A stretch of DNA of 64,000 nt, from NCBI GenBank assembly GCA_016296785.1, contig JAEDHX010000001.1:18562-82561 (forward strand). The letters run 5' to 3'. The position numbers were made by a program, and so were the translations under genes. Below, in pieces: positions 36,711-46,469 of this stretch; within the stretch, counting starts at the first letter, position 1; each line of letters begins with the position of its first letter. This DNA is from Coprococcus sp. Its GTDB lineage: Bacteria; Bacillota; Clostridia; Lachnospirales; Lachnospiraceae. The notes beneath the pieces are model-generated. The model was not told the origin of the DNA, did not search any database, and worked only from the letters and a program-made list of their open reading frames with translations.

Positions 36711-37993
36711 GCGACATATTAAAGGAATACTATAAAACATTAGGAATAGATGAAAAGGTCTTTGATTATTGTAACAGCATTGAAAGAAGCCTTAGTGAGC
36801 GATTTGCCAAGGTTGATAAGATTTGCGAGATTAATCAAATGAAGGTGCTCCATGCAATGCAAAAGAACAGGCTGGCAGAAGCGCATTTTGCCGGTTCATC
36901 AGGTTATGGATATACAGATGAAGGAAGAGATACACTAGAGAGGATATATGCTGATGTATTTCATACAGAGGATGCTCTTGTAAGATCCCAGATTACATGT
37001 GGAACACATGCATTATGTGTTGCGATGTTTGGTAATTTAAAGCCTGGTGACGAGATTCTTGCAATTGCCGGCAAACCATATGATACTCTTGATGAAATAA
37101 TTGGAATAAGACAATCAAGAGGTTCACTCGCTGATTATGGTATAACTTATGCACAGGTAGATTTGCTTCCTGATGGAAGCTTTGATTTCGAAGGCATAAA
37201 AAATGCAATAAATGACAGAACAAAACTAATAGAAATACAGCGTTCGAAGGGATATGCAGTAAGACCTACACTTTCTGTAGAACAAATAGGTGAAGCGATA
37301 AGCTTTGTCAAATCTATTCGTGAAGATATTATTTGTATGGTAGATAATTGCTACGGCGAATTTGTACAGGATAAAGAGCCTTCTGATTATGGTGCAGATC
37401 TTGTTGTCGGTTCACTTATCAAAAATCCGGGTGGAGGTTTAGCTCCAATAGGTGGATATATATGTGGTAAGAAGGAATATGTTGAAAATGCATCTTTTAG
37501 GCTTACTACACCGGGACTTGGCAAGGAGGTAGGTGCATCTTTAAATAATACAAAAGCATTTGCCCAGGGCTTATTTATGGCGCCGGTTGTAACGGCCTGC
37601 GCACTTAAGGGTGCAATATTTGCAGCAAATGTATATGAGCGTCTTGGATTCAAAGCTGTCCCAAATATGACTGAAGACAGATATGATATTATTCAGGCAG
37701 TAGAGCTTAACAGTCCTGAACGTGTTATTGCATTCTGTGAGGGAATACAGGCTGCAGCTCCTGTTGACAGCTATGTGAAGCCGATACCTTGGGATATGCC
37801 CGGTTATGATTCACCGGTTATTATGGCAGCCGGTGCATTTGTTTCAGGTTCATCAATTGAGTTATCTGCTGATGCACCTATGAGAGAGCCATATGCTGTA
37901 TACTTCCAGGGTGGACTAACATATCAGCATGCAAAATACGGAATAATTATGTCACTTCAAAAAATGGTGGAAAAGAATCTTATTGTATGGTAG
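36707..37993 (+). CDS. PLP-dependent methionine gamma-lyase family protein (YnbB / aluminium-resistance type)
   Basis: The 428-residue protein matches the COG4100-type family annotated as methionine gamma-lyase family or aluminium-resistance protein. Visible marks are FAGSSGYGYTDEGRDTLERIYADVF near the start, the cofactor-binding region CMVDNCYGEFV, and VGSLIKNPGGGLAPIGGYICG, which contains the Lys expected to hold PLP. The true substrate is not established. It overlaps miaA by 4 bp, a neighbourhood also found in Bacillus (ynbB). Confidence 0.85.
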   Translation: MSDILKEYYKTLGIDEKVFDYCNSIERSLSERFAKVDKICEINQMKVLHAMQKNRLAEAHFAGSSGYGYTDEGRDTLERIYADVFHTEDALVRSQITCGTHALCVAMFGNLKPGDEILAIAGKPYDTLDEIIGIRQSRGSLADYGITYAQVDLLPDGSFDFEGIKNAINDRTKLIEIQRSKGYAVRPTLSVEQIGEAISFVKSIREDIICMVDNCYGEFVQDKEPSDYGADLVVGSLIKNPGGGLAPIGGYICGKKEYVENASFRLTTPGLGKEVGASLNNTKAFAQGLFMAPVVTACALKGAIFAANVYERLGFKAVPNMTEDRYDIIQAVELNSPERVIAFCEGIQAAAPVDSYVKPIPWDMPGYDSPVIMAAGAFVSGSSIELSADAPMREPYAVYFQGGLTYQHAKYGIIMSLQKMVEKNLIVW

Positions 37994-38058
37994 ATTAGTT
38001 TACTGAATTAAGCAGTTTCTATAATTAGTGCTTGGAGAGGCCTAAAGGAGGAATTGCA

Positions 38059-38769
38059 ATGAATAATATGACAATGAAGGAATTGTCTGAAACAGAAAGA
38101 CCATATGAAAAGGGCATAAAGCTAGGTGTAAGTGCATTATCAGACGCAGAATTATTAGCTGTGATAATCAGATCAGGAAGCAAGAATAACAATGCACTTG
38201 ATGTTGCATACAAAATACTTGATGCACACAAGGTGCATAAGGGCATTGTAGGGCTCAATTTTTTGCAGGAGAGTGCACTTACTGATATTGATGGAGTAGG
38301 TAAGGTTAAAGCAATGCAGCTATTATGCCTTGCAGAATTTTCCAGAAGAATGAGTAAGGCCTTATACAAGCCATTTGTTACTTTTTCATCTCCATCTAGT
38401 GTTGCTGATTATTTTATGGAAAGTACAAGATATCTTGAAAAGGAATGTGTTTATTTACTCTTATTTGATACTAAACATCATTTACTAAAAGAGATTAAGA
38501 TGTCTGAGGGAACAGTAAACAGAGCACTGATATCTCCTAGAGAAGTATTTGTGGAGGCTTTAAAATATGAAGCAGTCTACATTATACTAATACATAATCA
38601 TCCTTCCGGGGACCCTACACCTAGTAGAGATGATATTATATTTACTGAACGTGTATATGAGGCAGGACAATTAATAGGAATTGAATTATCTGACCATATT
38701 ATACTTGGGAACTGTTGTTATATTAGTATGGCAGAACGGGGATTATTATATGAAACGAAGCAGAAATAG
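38059..38769 (+). CDS. radC: RadC-family JAB-domain protein
   Basis: The 236-residue protein has an N-terminal helix-hairpin-helix part (LSDAELLAVIIRSG, LTDIDGVGKVKAMQLL) and a C-terminal JAMM domain with the metal motif HNHPSGDPTPSRDD and VELSDH-like ligand ELSDHIILG. It is named after a supposed repair role; its true function is uncertain. The ATG at 38059 follows a perfect AAAGGAGG; TTG at 38032 is rejected. A weak TATAAT stands at 38020-38025 in the gap after the YnbB-like gene. As in Bacillus, the Mre genes follow. Confidence 0.92.
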   Translation: MNNMTMKELSETERPYEKGIKLGVSALSDAELLAVIIRSGSKNNNALDVAYKILDAHKVHKGIVGLNFLQESALTDIDGVGKVKAMQLLCLAEFSRRMSKALYKPFVTFSSPSSVADYFMESTRYLEKECVYLLLFDTKHHLLKEIKMSEGTVNRALISPREVFVEALKYEAVYIILIHNHPSGDPTPSRDDIIFTERVYEAGQLIGIELSDHIILGNCCYISMAERGLLYETKQK

Positions 38770-39616
38770 AAATCATAAAAAAATCGAAATAACTCCAAAG
38801 TACTTTTTGCTTGCACTTACAATATTATGTGTACTGTTAATGGTTTTATCTCTATTTTTTGACGGTTTATTTAAGCCATTAAGAAATTTTGCAAACTCAT
38901 TTATACAGCCGATGCAAAAGGGCGTTAATACTGTAGGAGAATGGGCAGAAAGCAAGGTTGATGCTTTAAAAAATTATGATAAGCTAATTAAAGAAAATGA
39001 TGAATTAAGAGATGAGCTTTCAAAATGTCAGACAGAGCTTGCTAAATATCAGCTTGATTCCTATGAATTAGAAAGATTACAGAAGCTATATAAGCTTGAT
39101 GAACAGTATTTTGATTATTCGAAAACAGCAGCTCGTGTCATTTCAAAGGATACAAATAACTGGTTTGATGTTTTCTATATAGATAAGGGTAGTGAAGATG
39201 GAATAAGTACCGGATGTAATGTTCTGTATGGTAATGGTTTATGCGGGATAGTTATTGAAACAGGCAAGGATTATTCTAAAGTACGTGCTATTATTGATGA
39301 TACCTCTAACGTAAATGCTATGATACTTCCTTCGGAAGCTATTTGTAATGTATCTGGTAGTATTTCAAATTATAACAAGGGGTATTTAATTGTTGAAAAT
39401 ATTGATAAGGATGCAAGTGTTTCAAAAGGAGATCAGATTGTAACATCATATGTTTCAAACAAGTATCTTCCCGGAATTACCATAGGATACGTAACAGAGG
39501 TTAAATATGATTCAAACAATCTGACTAAAACAGCATATATCACACCTGCTGCCGATTTTTCCGGCATACAGGAGGTATTAGTTATATTAGATACAAAGAA
39601 GACTGTCATTGAATAG
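38750..39616 (+). CDS. mreC: Rod-shape-determining protein MreC
   Basis: MreC is the extracytoplasmic scaffold linking MreB/MreD to the elongation synthases RodA and PBP2. The 288-residue protein has a basic N-terminus, a membrane segment at about residues 17-38, a coiled coil at about 65-108 (DKLIKENDELRDELSKCQTE) and the beta-rich MreC domain (ARVISKDTNNWFDVFYIDKG, SYVSNKYLPGITIGYV). The ATG at 38750 overlaps the end of radC by 20 bp and is preceded by CGGGGA. An mreB gene is not next to it. Confidence 0.92.
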   Translation: MKRSRNRNHKKIEITPKYFLLALTILCVLLMVLSLFFDGLFKPLRNFANSFIQPMQKGVNTVGEWAESKVDALKNYDKLIKENDELRDELSKCQTELAKYQLDSYELERLQKLYKLDEQYFDYSKTAARVISKDTNNWFDVFYIDKGSEDGISTGCNVLYGNGLCGIVIETGKDYSKVRAIIDDTSNVNAMILPSEAICNVSGSISNYNKGYLIVENIDKDASVSKGDQIVTSYVSNKYLPGITIGYVTEVKYDSNNLTKTAYITPAADFSGIQEVLVILDTKKTVIE

Positions 39617-39631
39617 TAGAAGGTAAGTAAA

Positions 39632-40141
39632 TTGATACGTATTATTACTTTAGGATTATTGATTATTATATGCTTTATATTACAATCAGCGTTGTTCCCT
39701 TTTATTGAGGTATCAGGTGTTGTGCCAAATCTTATGCTGATACTTACAGTATCCTTTGGATTAATGCGAGGACGTAAGGAAGGAATGCTGGTAGGTTTTT
39801 TCTGTGGATTATTATATGATCTGTTTTTTGGTTTTGCTATTGGGCCATATATGCTTATTTTTATGATTATTGGATACTGTAATGGATTCTTTCACAGATT
39901 ATATCTTGTGGAGGATGTATTATTTCCAATATTCATAATTCTCGCAGATGATTTTATATTTAATTTTATAACATTTATTATATTCTTTGTTATGAGAAAC
40001 AGGCTAAGCTTTGGCGAGTATTTAAAGGAAATAATTATTCCTGATATGATTTATACGTCATTACTTACATTAATTGTATTTAAGTTTTTTGTATTTGTTA
40101 ACAAGAAGCTTAAAAAGATTGAAAAAGGAAATGAAAGCTGA
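39632..40141 (+). CDS. mreD: Rod-shape-determining protein MreD
   Basis: The 169-residue protein is almost entirely hydrophobic, with about five membrane segments. PNLMLILTVSFGLMRGRKEGMLVGFFCGLLYDLFFG matches the MreD core. It connects MreC with the PBP2-RodA complex. It starts with TTG after AAGGTAAG. The stop overlaps the PBP2 ATG (TGATG), so translation is coupled. Confidence 0.9.
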   Translation: MIRIITLGLLIIICFILQSALFPFIEVSGVVPNLMLILTVSFGLMRGRKEGMLVGFFCGLLYDLFFGFAIGPYMLIFMIIGYCNGFFHRLYLVEDVLFPIFIILADDFIFNFITFIIFFVMRNRLSFGEYLKEIIIPDMIYTSLLTLIVFKFFVFVNKKLKKIEKGNES

Positions 40142-42984
40142 TGTTTAAAGAATTTTTTTCAATGCTAAAAGAGACAATAATTGAACAGTTTAAGAACAGA
40201 TTATTTTATGTTACTCTGTTCTTTATTGTTTTGTTTGGAATTCTTATATACAGACTATTTGATTTGCAGATTGTAAATGGTGCAAAGTACCAGAGTAATT
40301 TCACTTATAAATCGCAAAAGACTGTTTCTGTAGAGGCAACCAGAGGCAATATATATGATTGTAACGGAAATCTGATTGCTTATAATGAAACCTCATATAA
40401 TGTTAACTATGAAAGTGATGCTGACTTAACTGAAGCTGCAGATAAAATGGGAATAACAACTAATGAGCTTCGAAATGATATTGTATATAAAACAATATTG
40501 ATTCTTGAACAAAATGGAGATAAGCTGTCGGTTGATTTTCCAATTAGAATAAATAAGAACAAAGAAATGGAATTTACTGCAAGCGGAGCTGCATTAAAGA
40601 CATTTCTTATAAATGCATATGGTGTAAGCTCATATGATATGCTTGATGAGAAACAGGCAAAATCAAGTGCTAAGGATGTATTTGATTATATGAGAAGTGA
40701 TGAGCTTTTTAATATTTCAACAGATTATTCTGATGAATATGCACTTAAAATTATGTCGGTCAGGTATAAAATATGGTTAAACAGATTCCAGCAATATATG
40801 AATGTAGTTGTTGCTGCAGATGTAAGTAAGGAATCATATGCTGCGATTATGGAGAATTCAAGCGAGCTTATTGGGATGACTGTAGAGGTAAATTCTCTGC
40901 GAGTATACAATAATGCAAAGTATTATTCTCATATTATTGGCTATATAGGTAATATTTCTAATGAAGAGCTTGAAAAATATAATTCAAATTTAAAAGAGAA
41001 TGAAAAATATACAGCTAATGATAAAGTTGGTAAGCTTGGGTTAGAGATGGAATATGAGTCATATCTTCGTGGAACTGACGGTTCATCAAAGATGTACGTA
41101 GATAATATGGGAAAGGTTATCGAGGTAATTGACTCTACAGAATCTAAGGCTGGTAATGATATATATCTTACTATTGATACGGAACTTCAAAAGTTCTGTT
41201 ATGATGCACTTGAAAGAGAATTGTCAAATATAATTCTATCTCACATGGTAAATATGAATTCCTCAAATGATTATGAGGATATTACTATTGTCGAAATCTA
41301 CAATGCACTGTTTGATAATAATATTATTAGTATTTCCGAAATGAATGATGAAAGTGCAACTGATAATGAAAAAAATGTTTATAGTACTTTTATTAATTCA
41401 AAGAAGGCTACATTAACACAGCTGGATAGTATTCTTAATGAATCGCATACACCATTATACCAATTATCTAAAGAATATCAGGATTATATGGAATTCATAT
41501 GTGAGCAGTTAAGCAGCAGAGGCGTGTATGATTCAAGTATGCTGGATAAAGAAAACGATAGCGTATATAAATCATATATTGCAAATGAAATATCCCTTTA
41601 TGAATTCTTAAAGCATTCAATTAGTAAGGGTGCGATAAATATAGAGAGTATTTCAACAAAAAGTGATTACTACGATACCGACGAAATATATGAAGTTGTT
41701 ACAGCATATATTCTAGAAGAATTTGAAAAAGATACAAGCTTCGACAAACATATATTTAAATATATGTTATTATCAGGTGAAATTACAGGAGAACAGGTAA
41801 TAAATCTATTATTCGACCAAGGAGTTCTTAATGTTGCAACTGACGAGGATTATGATGCTTTTAAAACAGGCGTAATCAGTAACTATGAATTCATATATAG
41901 GAAGATTAAAAATCTTGAAATTACTCCTGCCATGCTTGCTCTTGATCCGTGCTCCGGCTCAGTAGTTGTAACTGATCCGGCAACAGGTGATGTTAAGGCA
42001 CTGGTTGTATATCCTGGTTATGATAATAACAGATTAACAAACGAAATAGATGAAGAATACTATAAGAAGGTTACTGAGGATTTGACTACACCTATGTATA
42101 ACCGTGCAACTATGCAACGTACGGCACCGGGTTCTACATTTAAACCTCTTTCAACAATTGCAGGACTAAGTGAAAATGTAATATCGTTAGATACTGTAAT
42201 TAAGACTACCGGTGTCTTTGATAAGGTAAATCCTTCTCCTCATTGTTGGATATATCCTGGAGCACATGGTACAATAGGTATTGCTTCAGCAATAGAAAAT
42301 TCATGTAACTATTTCTATTTTGAAGTAGGCTATAGACTTGCAACAGATGAAAATGGGGCATATAACGATAAGCTTGGTACAGATAAGCTTGCAAAATATG
42401 CAGCATTATTTGGCTTAGATAGTACTTCCGGTATTGAGCTTCCAGAGCTTGAACCACGAATCTCTGATAATGATGCTGTTCGTTCGGCTATTGGACAGGC
42501 TAAGAACAGCTATACACCTGTACAATTATCTAAGTATGTCACAACAATTGCAAATGAAGGAACATGTTATGATTTAAGCATTATCGATAATATCAAAGAT
42601 GTTGATGGAAAGATAATAAAAAGTGGTGATAACAAGATTCATAGTAAAGTAGAACTATCAGATAGTGAATGGAAGGTTGTTAAGCAAGGTATGAGACAGG
42701 TTGTATCAAACCATACAGCGTCTACTGCGCTTATTAATCAGATAAATGTAAATGTTGCCGGAAAAACCGGTACTGCTCAGGAGGATGAGACAAGACCTGA
42801 CCATGGTTTGTTTATTTCATTTGCACCATATGAATCTCCTGAAGTAAGTGTTACATGTGTTATACCATATGGATATTCCTCAGGTAATGCGGAAGAATTA
42901 GCTGGCATGGTTTATGCATATATGTATGATCCGGAAGCACTAAGTACAATTGAGATAACAGGAAACAATGAAGTATCAGATTAA
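40141..42984 (+). CDS. mrdA: Penicillin-binding protein 2, elongation transpeptidase with large insertion
   Basis: This class B transpeptidase cross-links peptidoglycan in side-wall growth together with RodA. The protein has 947 residues against about 600-700 in most PBP2s. It has an N-terminal membrane segment (about 21-41), the dimerisation domain (TRGNIYDCNGNLIAYN) and the transpeptidase motifs STFK (Ser665), SCN at ENSCNYF and KTG (875-877). The extra length lies mostly between DTELQ (about 346) and LALDPCSG (about 599), where some 230 acidic, helix-like residues interrupt the start of the catalytic domain. Confidence 0.92.
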   Translation: MFKEFFSMLKETIIEQFKNRLFYVTLFFIVLFGILIYRLFDLQIVNGAKYQSNFTYKSQKTVSVEATRGNIYDCNGNLIAYNETSYNVNYESDADLTEAADKMGITTNELRNDIVYKTILILEQNGDKLSVDFPIRINKNKEMEFTASGAALKTFLINAYGVSSYDMLDEKQAKSSAKDVFDYMRSDELFNISTDYSDEYALKIMSVRYKIWLNRFQQYMNVVVAADVSKESYAAIMENSSELIGMTVEVNSLRVYNNAKYYSHIIGYIGNISNEELEKYNSNLKENEKYTANDKVGKLGLEMEYESYLRGTDGSSKMYVDNMGKVIEVIDSTESKAGNDIYLTIDTELQKFCYDALERELSNIILSHMVNMNSSNDYEDITIVEIYNALFDNNIISISEMNDESATDNEKNVYSTFINSKKATLTQLDSILNESHTPLYQLSKEYQDYMEFICEQLSSRGVYDSSMLDKENDSVYKSYIANEISLYEFLKHSISKGAINIESISTKSDYYDTDEIYEVVTAYILEEFEKDTSFDKHIFKYMLLSGEITGEQVINLLFDQGVLNVATDEDYDAFKTGVISNYEFIYRKIKNLEITPAMLALDPCSGSVVVTDPATGDVKALVVYPGYDNNRLTNEIDEEYYKKVTEDLTTPMYNRATMQRTAPGSTFKPLSTIAGLSENVISLDTVIKTTGVFDKVNPSPHCWIYPGAHGTIGIASAIENSCNYFYFEVGYRLATDENGAYNDKLGTDKLAKYAALFGLDSTSGIELPELEPRISDNDAVRSAIGQAKNSYTPVQLSKYVTTIANEGTCYDLSIIDNIKDVDGKIIKSGDNKIHSKVELSDSEWKVVKQGMRQVVSNHTASTALINQINVNVAGKTGTAQEDETRPDHGLFISFAPYESPEVSVTCVIPYGYSSGNAEELAGMVYAYMYDPEALSTIEITGNNEVSD

Positions 42985-43044
42985 TTATTCCTTAAATAAG
43001 CAAAAGATATAGAATATTAATGCTTGGAGAAGGGAGTATTTGAC

Positions 43045-43794
43045 ATGGGAGCTGATATTACTATCAAGGCTAACAGCCAGGGAATTGTTGTTGTAGCAAA
43101 TAAATCATTATCCTATGACAATTTAGTTTCTGCTGTTATTGGTAAATTTGTTCAATGCAAAAATATCTTTTGTGATAATTGCGTTATGCCTGTCACAATA
43201 AAAGGTTCAGCTCTTACAAATGAAGAATATGACAATTTACTTAATAAACTAAATAATATTGATTGCATAAAGACAACATTTATGATAAATGGCACAAGCA
43301 ATCGAAATGATACTAAAGACAAAACTACTTTGCATGATTTATATGCAGATAATAAAAATGACTATTTAATTGATAATGATAGAAATATTTGTTTAGCTGA
43401 AGATATGCATACAAATGATGTATCTGCCGGCAGGCTGGCAACAAATTCAAATTATGTTTTTAAAGGCACTTTAAGGACCGGTGAAGAATTATCAATAAAA
43501 AATAGTGTTATTATTGCAGGCGATGTAGAAAAAGGCGCTTTAGTTATGTCTGGTGGTAATATTATTATACTTGGCAATTTATATGGCAAAGCAATAGCAG
43601 GCAAAATTAGCAGTACAAACAGGTTCATTCTGGCACTTAATATGAGGCCTGAATATATACAGATTGGTAATATCAATCACATATTCTCAAAAAAATCAAA
43701 TAATAAGGTTACATATGATAAAGCAGTGATTGCATATAAAAGAGAATCTTCAATAGTTCTTGAAAATGTATCACATAATACTTCAATAATATAA
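43045..43794 (+). CDS. minC: Septum site-determining protein MinC
   Basis: MinC blocks FtsZ assembly away from mid-cell. The 249-residue protein has an N-terminal alpha/beta domain and a C-terminal beta-helix with VFKGTLRTGEELSIKNSVII and GDVEKGALVMSGGNIIILGNLYGKAIAG, the typical MinC_C pattern for MinD binding. A linker of about 50 poorly structured residues joins them. I chose the ATG at 43045 with GAAGGGAG before it rather than a TTG at 43024. minD and minE follow. Confidence 0.92.
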   Translation: MGADITIKANSQGIVVVANKSLSYDNLVSAVIGKFVQCKNIFCDNCVMPVTIKGSALTNEEYDNLLNKLNNIDCIKTTFMINGTSNRNDTKDKTTLHDLYADNKNDYLIDNDRNICLAEDMHTNDVSAGRLATNSNYVFKGTLRTGEELSIKNSVIIAGDVEKGALVMSGGNIIILGNLYGKAIAGKISSTNRFILALNMRPEYIQIGNINHIFSKKSNNKVTYDKAVIAYKRESSIVLENVSHNTSII

Positions 43795-43842
43795 ATTGTT
43801 AATATACAGAAGATAACAAATTATTTTCTGGAGGTAGATATT

Positions 43843-44637
43843 ATGAGTGAGGTAATCGTTGTAACATCAGGAAAAGGCGGTGTAGGCAAGACAACTACAT
43901 CAGCAAATATTGGTACAGGTCTTGCAGCATTAAAGAAGAGAGTAGTATTAATTGATACTGATATTGGACTTCGTAATCTTGATGTTGTTATGGGGCTTGA
44001 AAATCGTATTGTGTATAATCTTGTTGATGTTATTGAGGGTAATTGTCGTTATAAGCAGGCATTAATTAGAGATAGAAATAATAGTGAATTGTATTTGATG
44101 CCATGCGCACAGACTCGTGATAAAACAAGCGTAAGTCCCGAACAGATAATAAAGCTTGTCGATGAGCTTAAGCAGGAATTTGATTATATAGTAATCGATT
44201 GTCCTGCAGGTATAGAGCAAGGCTTCAAAAATGCAATTGCATCTGCTGATAGAGCTATTATTGTAACCACGCCCGAGGTATCGGCTATAAGAGATGCTGA
44301 CAGGGTAATTGGCTTATTAGAAGCAAATGGAATCAAAAAGATTGACATGATTGTGAATAAGGTCAGATTTGATATGGTTAAGCGAGGAGATATGATGTCG
44401 GTAGATGATGTTGTAGATATTCTTGCAATTAATTTACTTGGCGTTATTCCTGATGATGAACAGATAGTAATTTCAAGCAATAAAGGAGAACCTCTTGCTG
44501 GAAATTCTTCCTCTTCCGGTATTTCATATATGAATATATGTAAGCGAATACTTGGAGAAGAACTACCGGTACATGACTATTTGGAAAGTATTAAACGTAA
44601 ACCTTTTATTGGTTTCTTTAAACGAAAGCATGCTTAA
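43843..44637 (+). CDS. minD: Septum site-determining protein MinD
   Basis: MinD is the membrane-bound ATPase that carries MinC. The 264-residue protein has the deviant Walker A motif SGKGGVGKTTTSANIG near the start, TDIGLRNLDVVMGLENRIVY, DYIVIDCPAGIE (Walker B) and a short amphipathic C-terminal tail GFFKRKHA for membrane binding. The length is usual. CTGGAGG precedes the ATG. Confidence 0.96.
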   Translation: MSEVIVVTSGKGGVGKTTTSANIGTGLAALKKRVVLIDTDIGLRNLDVVMGLENRIVYNLVDVIEGNCRYKQALIRDRNNSELYLMPCAQTRDKTSVSPEQIIKLVDELKQEFDYIVIDCPAGIEQGFKNAIASADRAIIVTTPEVSAIRDADRVIGLLEANGIKKIDMIVNKVRFDMVKRGDMMSVDDVVDILAINLLGVIPDDEQIVISSNKGEPLAGNSSSSGISYMNICKRILGEELPVHDYLESIKRKPFIGFFKRKHA

Positions 44638-44674
44638 AGCATCAATAATACCAATTTAAGGAGGTTTGATTAGT

Positions 44675-44935
44675 ATGAATTCATTATTTACAGAAAGTAC
44701 CGGAAATTATGCGAAAAGCAGGCTGATGAATATTCTGATATCAGACAGGATAGGTTGTACGCCATTAATAATAAAGGAGCTTAGGGAATCTATATCAAAA
44801 ACATTAAATGAATATCTTGATATAGAACCTCAGGGTATTGATATTCAAATAAATGAAAGGGTATTACTTGCATCAGTACCGATTTCTAATTCTTACATAA
44901 AAAGGGATAAAGATAAAAATGATGATGTTGAATGA
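44675..44935 (+). CDS. minE: Cell division topological specificity factor MinE
   Basis: MinE stimulates MinD ATPase and drives pole-to-pole oscillation. The 86-residue protein shows the family pattern: an N-terminal MinD-contact helix and a C-terminal beta domain (ELRESISKTLNEYLDIEPQGIDIQ). I chose the ATG at 44675 after AAGGAGG. The presence of MinE suggests an oscillating Min system rather than the DivIVA-MinJ type alone, although a DivIVA homologue is also encoded nearby. Its end overlaps rodA by 17 bp. Confidence 0.9.
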   Translation: MNSLFTESTGNYAKSRLMNILISDRIGCTPLIIKELRESISKTLNEYLDIEPQGIDIQINERVLLASVPISNSYIKRDKDKNDDVE

Positions 44936-46052
44936 AGACGAGAAAAAATACAAACTGATAAATTATAATTTTAAGCTGGTAATTCTGGTAATTGCAGCAA
45001 TGATTATAGGTAGTGTAATAATTGTTAGTGTAGAGCCTGCTAAACAAAGCAAGCAGATTCTTGGTGTTTGTGCATGTATAGTAGGCATGATAGTTGTTTC
45101 ACTTATTGATTATCATTTTATTTGCAAATACTACATGGTTCTTTATTTTATTAATATATTTATGCTGGCTCTGATTTTGTTAATTGGTGTTGGCTCAGAT
45201 ACTCATGGTGCCGCCAGATGGTTTGTAATTTCAGATTCACTTACTATTCAGCCGTCAGAGTTTTCTAAAATAATATTAATAATATGCACAGCTGTATTTA
45301 TTGATAAGCATTATGAGACACTTAATTCATTAAAGACCTTATTCATGTTAGCTTTATTCTTGGCATTTCCGGTTTCCTTAATTGCTGCTGAGCCGGATTT
45401 GTCTACATCATTATGTATATTTGCTACCTTATTTATTATTGTATTTATTGCAGGACTTAGTTTGAAGATTATTGGTATAGCCATATTAATTCTAATACCT
45501 TGTCTAGGAGGCTTCTTTTGGTATATCAAGCAGGAGAATCTTCCGCAATTCTTACATGATTATCAGATTAATCGAATAATGGGATTTATTTATGGTAGTG
45601 AGTATGGAAGTTCAACTGATCAGCAGGACAATTCTGTTATGGCTATTGGTTCAGGTCAGTTGTATGGTAAGGGAATTAATAATTCTACTATGGCAACAGT
45701 AAAGGATACCAAGCTTGTATCAGAACAGCAGACTGATTTTATATTCTCTGCAGTTGGTGAAGAATTAGGTTTTATTGGAAGTGTGATTATTATTGCAATT
45801 TTACTCCTTATAGTGTTACAATGTATAAGAATAGCTAGGCATGCCGGTGACAAGAAGGGGTTGTATATAGCTTCCGGCATTGCTTCATTAATATGTTTAC
45901 AGACTTTTATTAATATTGGTGTTGCAACAGCAATACTTCCTAACACAGGTCTTCCTTTACCATTTATCAGCTATGGGCTTAGTTCGCTGGTAAGTATGTG
46001 TGCTGGTATAGGTCTTGTGCTAAATATTAATCTGCAAAAGAAAAAATATTAG
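44919..46052 (+). CDS. rodA: RodA/FtsW-family peptidoglycan glycosyltransferase
   Basis: SEDS proteins polymerise lipid II. The 377-residue protein has about ten membrane segments and the SEDS motifs GAARWFVISDSLTIQPSEFSKI and LPLPFISYGLSSLVSMCAGIGL. The neighbours mreC, mreD and PBP2 favour RodA over FtsW. Three ATG codons in a row occur at 44919-44927; the first is given. The start lies within the end of minE. Confidence 0.9.
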   Translation: MMMLNEDEKKYKLINYNFKLVILVIAAMIIGSVIIVSVEPAKQSKQILGVCACIVGMIVVSLIDYHFICKYYMVLYFINIFMLALILLIGVGSDTHGAARWFVISDSLTIQPSEFSKIILIICTAVFIDKHYETLNSLKTLFMLALFLAFPVSLIAAEPDLSTSLCIFATLFIIVFIAGLSLKIIGIAILILIPCLGGFFWYIKQENLPQFLHDYQINRIMGFIYGSEYGSSTDQQDNSVMAIGSGQLYGKGINNSTMATVKDTKLVSEQQTDFIFSAVGEELGFIGSVIIIAILLLIVLQCIRIARHAGDKKGLYIASGIASLICLQTFINIGVATAILPNTGLPLPFISYGLSSLVSMCAGIGLVLNINLQKKKY

Positions 46053-46062
46053 GAGGAGATTC

Positions 46063-46458
46063 ATGAATATTGGGCTTATTGCACATGATGCAAAAAAGAA
46101 ATTAATGCAGAATTTTTGCATAGCATATAGAGGCATTCTTGGAAAGAATCAATTATATGCTACTGGAACGACAGGAAGACTAATTGAAGAGGTTACTAAT
46201 CTTACTGTTCATAAGTATATTGCCGGACATCTTGGAGGTGAGCAACAGCTAGGCTCACAGATTGAGAATAATGATATTGATATGGTTATTTTCCTGCGTG
46301 ATCCACTTCATCCTAAGGTACATGAACCGGATATTAATAATATTTTTACTTTATGTGATACTCACAATATTCCTCTTGCAACTAATTTGGCAACTGCAGA
46401 GCTATTAATTAAAGCACTTGACAGAGGAGATCTTGACTGGCGTGAGTTTTACAAATAA
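46063..46458 (+). CDS. mgsA: Methylglyoxal synthase
   Basis: MgsA makes methylglyoxal from dihydroxyacetone phosphate, a bypass of lower glycolysis. The 131-residue protein has IGLIAHDAKKK, YATGTTGRLIEE (phosphate binding), GHLGGEQQLGSQI and FLRDPLHPKVHEPD, which contain the catalytic Asp and His residues. The length is usual. AGGAGGAG precedes the ATG. Its place between rodA and a DD-carboxypeptidase gene has no obvious functional reason. Confidence 0.96.
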   Translation: MNIGLIAHDAKKKLMQNFCIAYRGILGKNQLYATGTTGRLIEEVTNLTVHKYIAGHLGGEQQLGSQIENNDIDMVIFLRDPLHPKVHEPDINNIFTLCDTHNIPLATNLATAELLIKALDRGDLDWREFYK

Positions 46459-46469
46459 CAGAGGGTATT

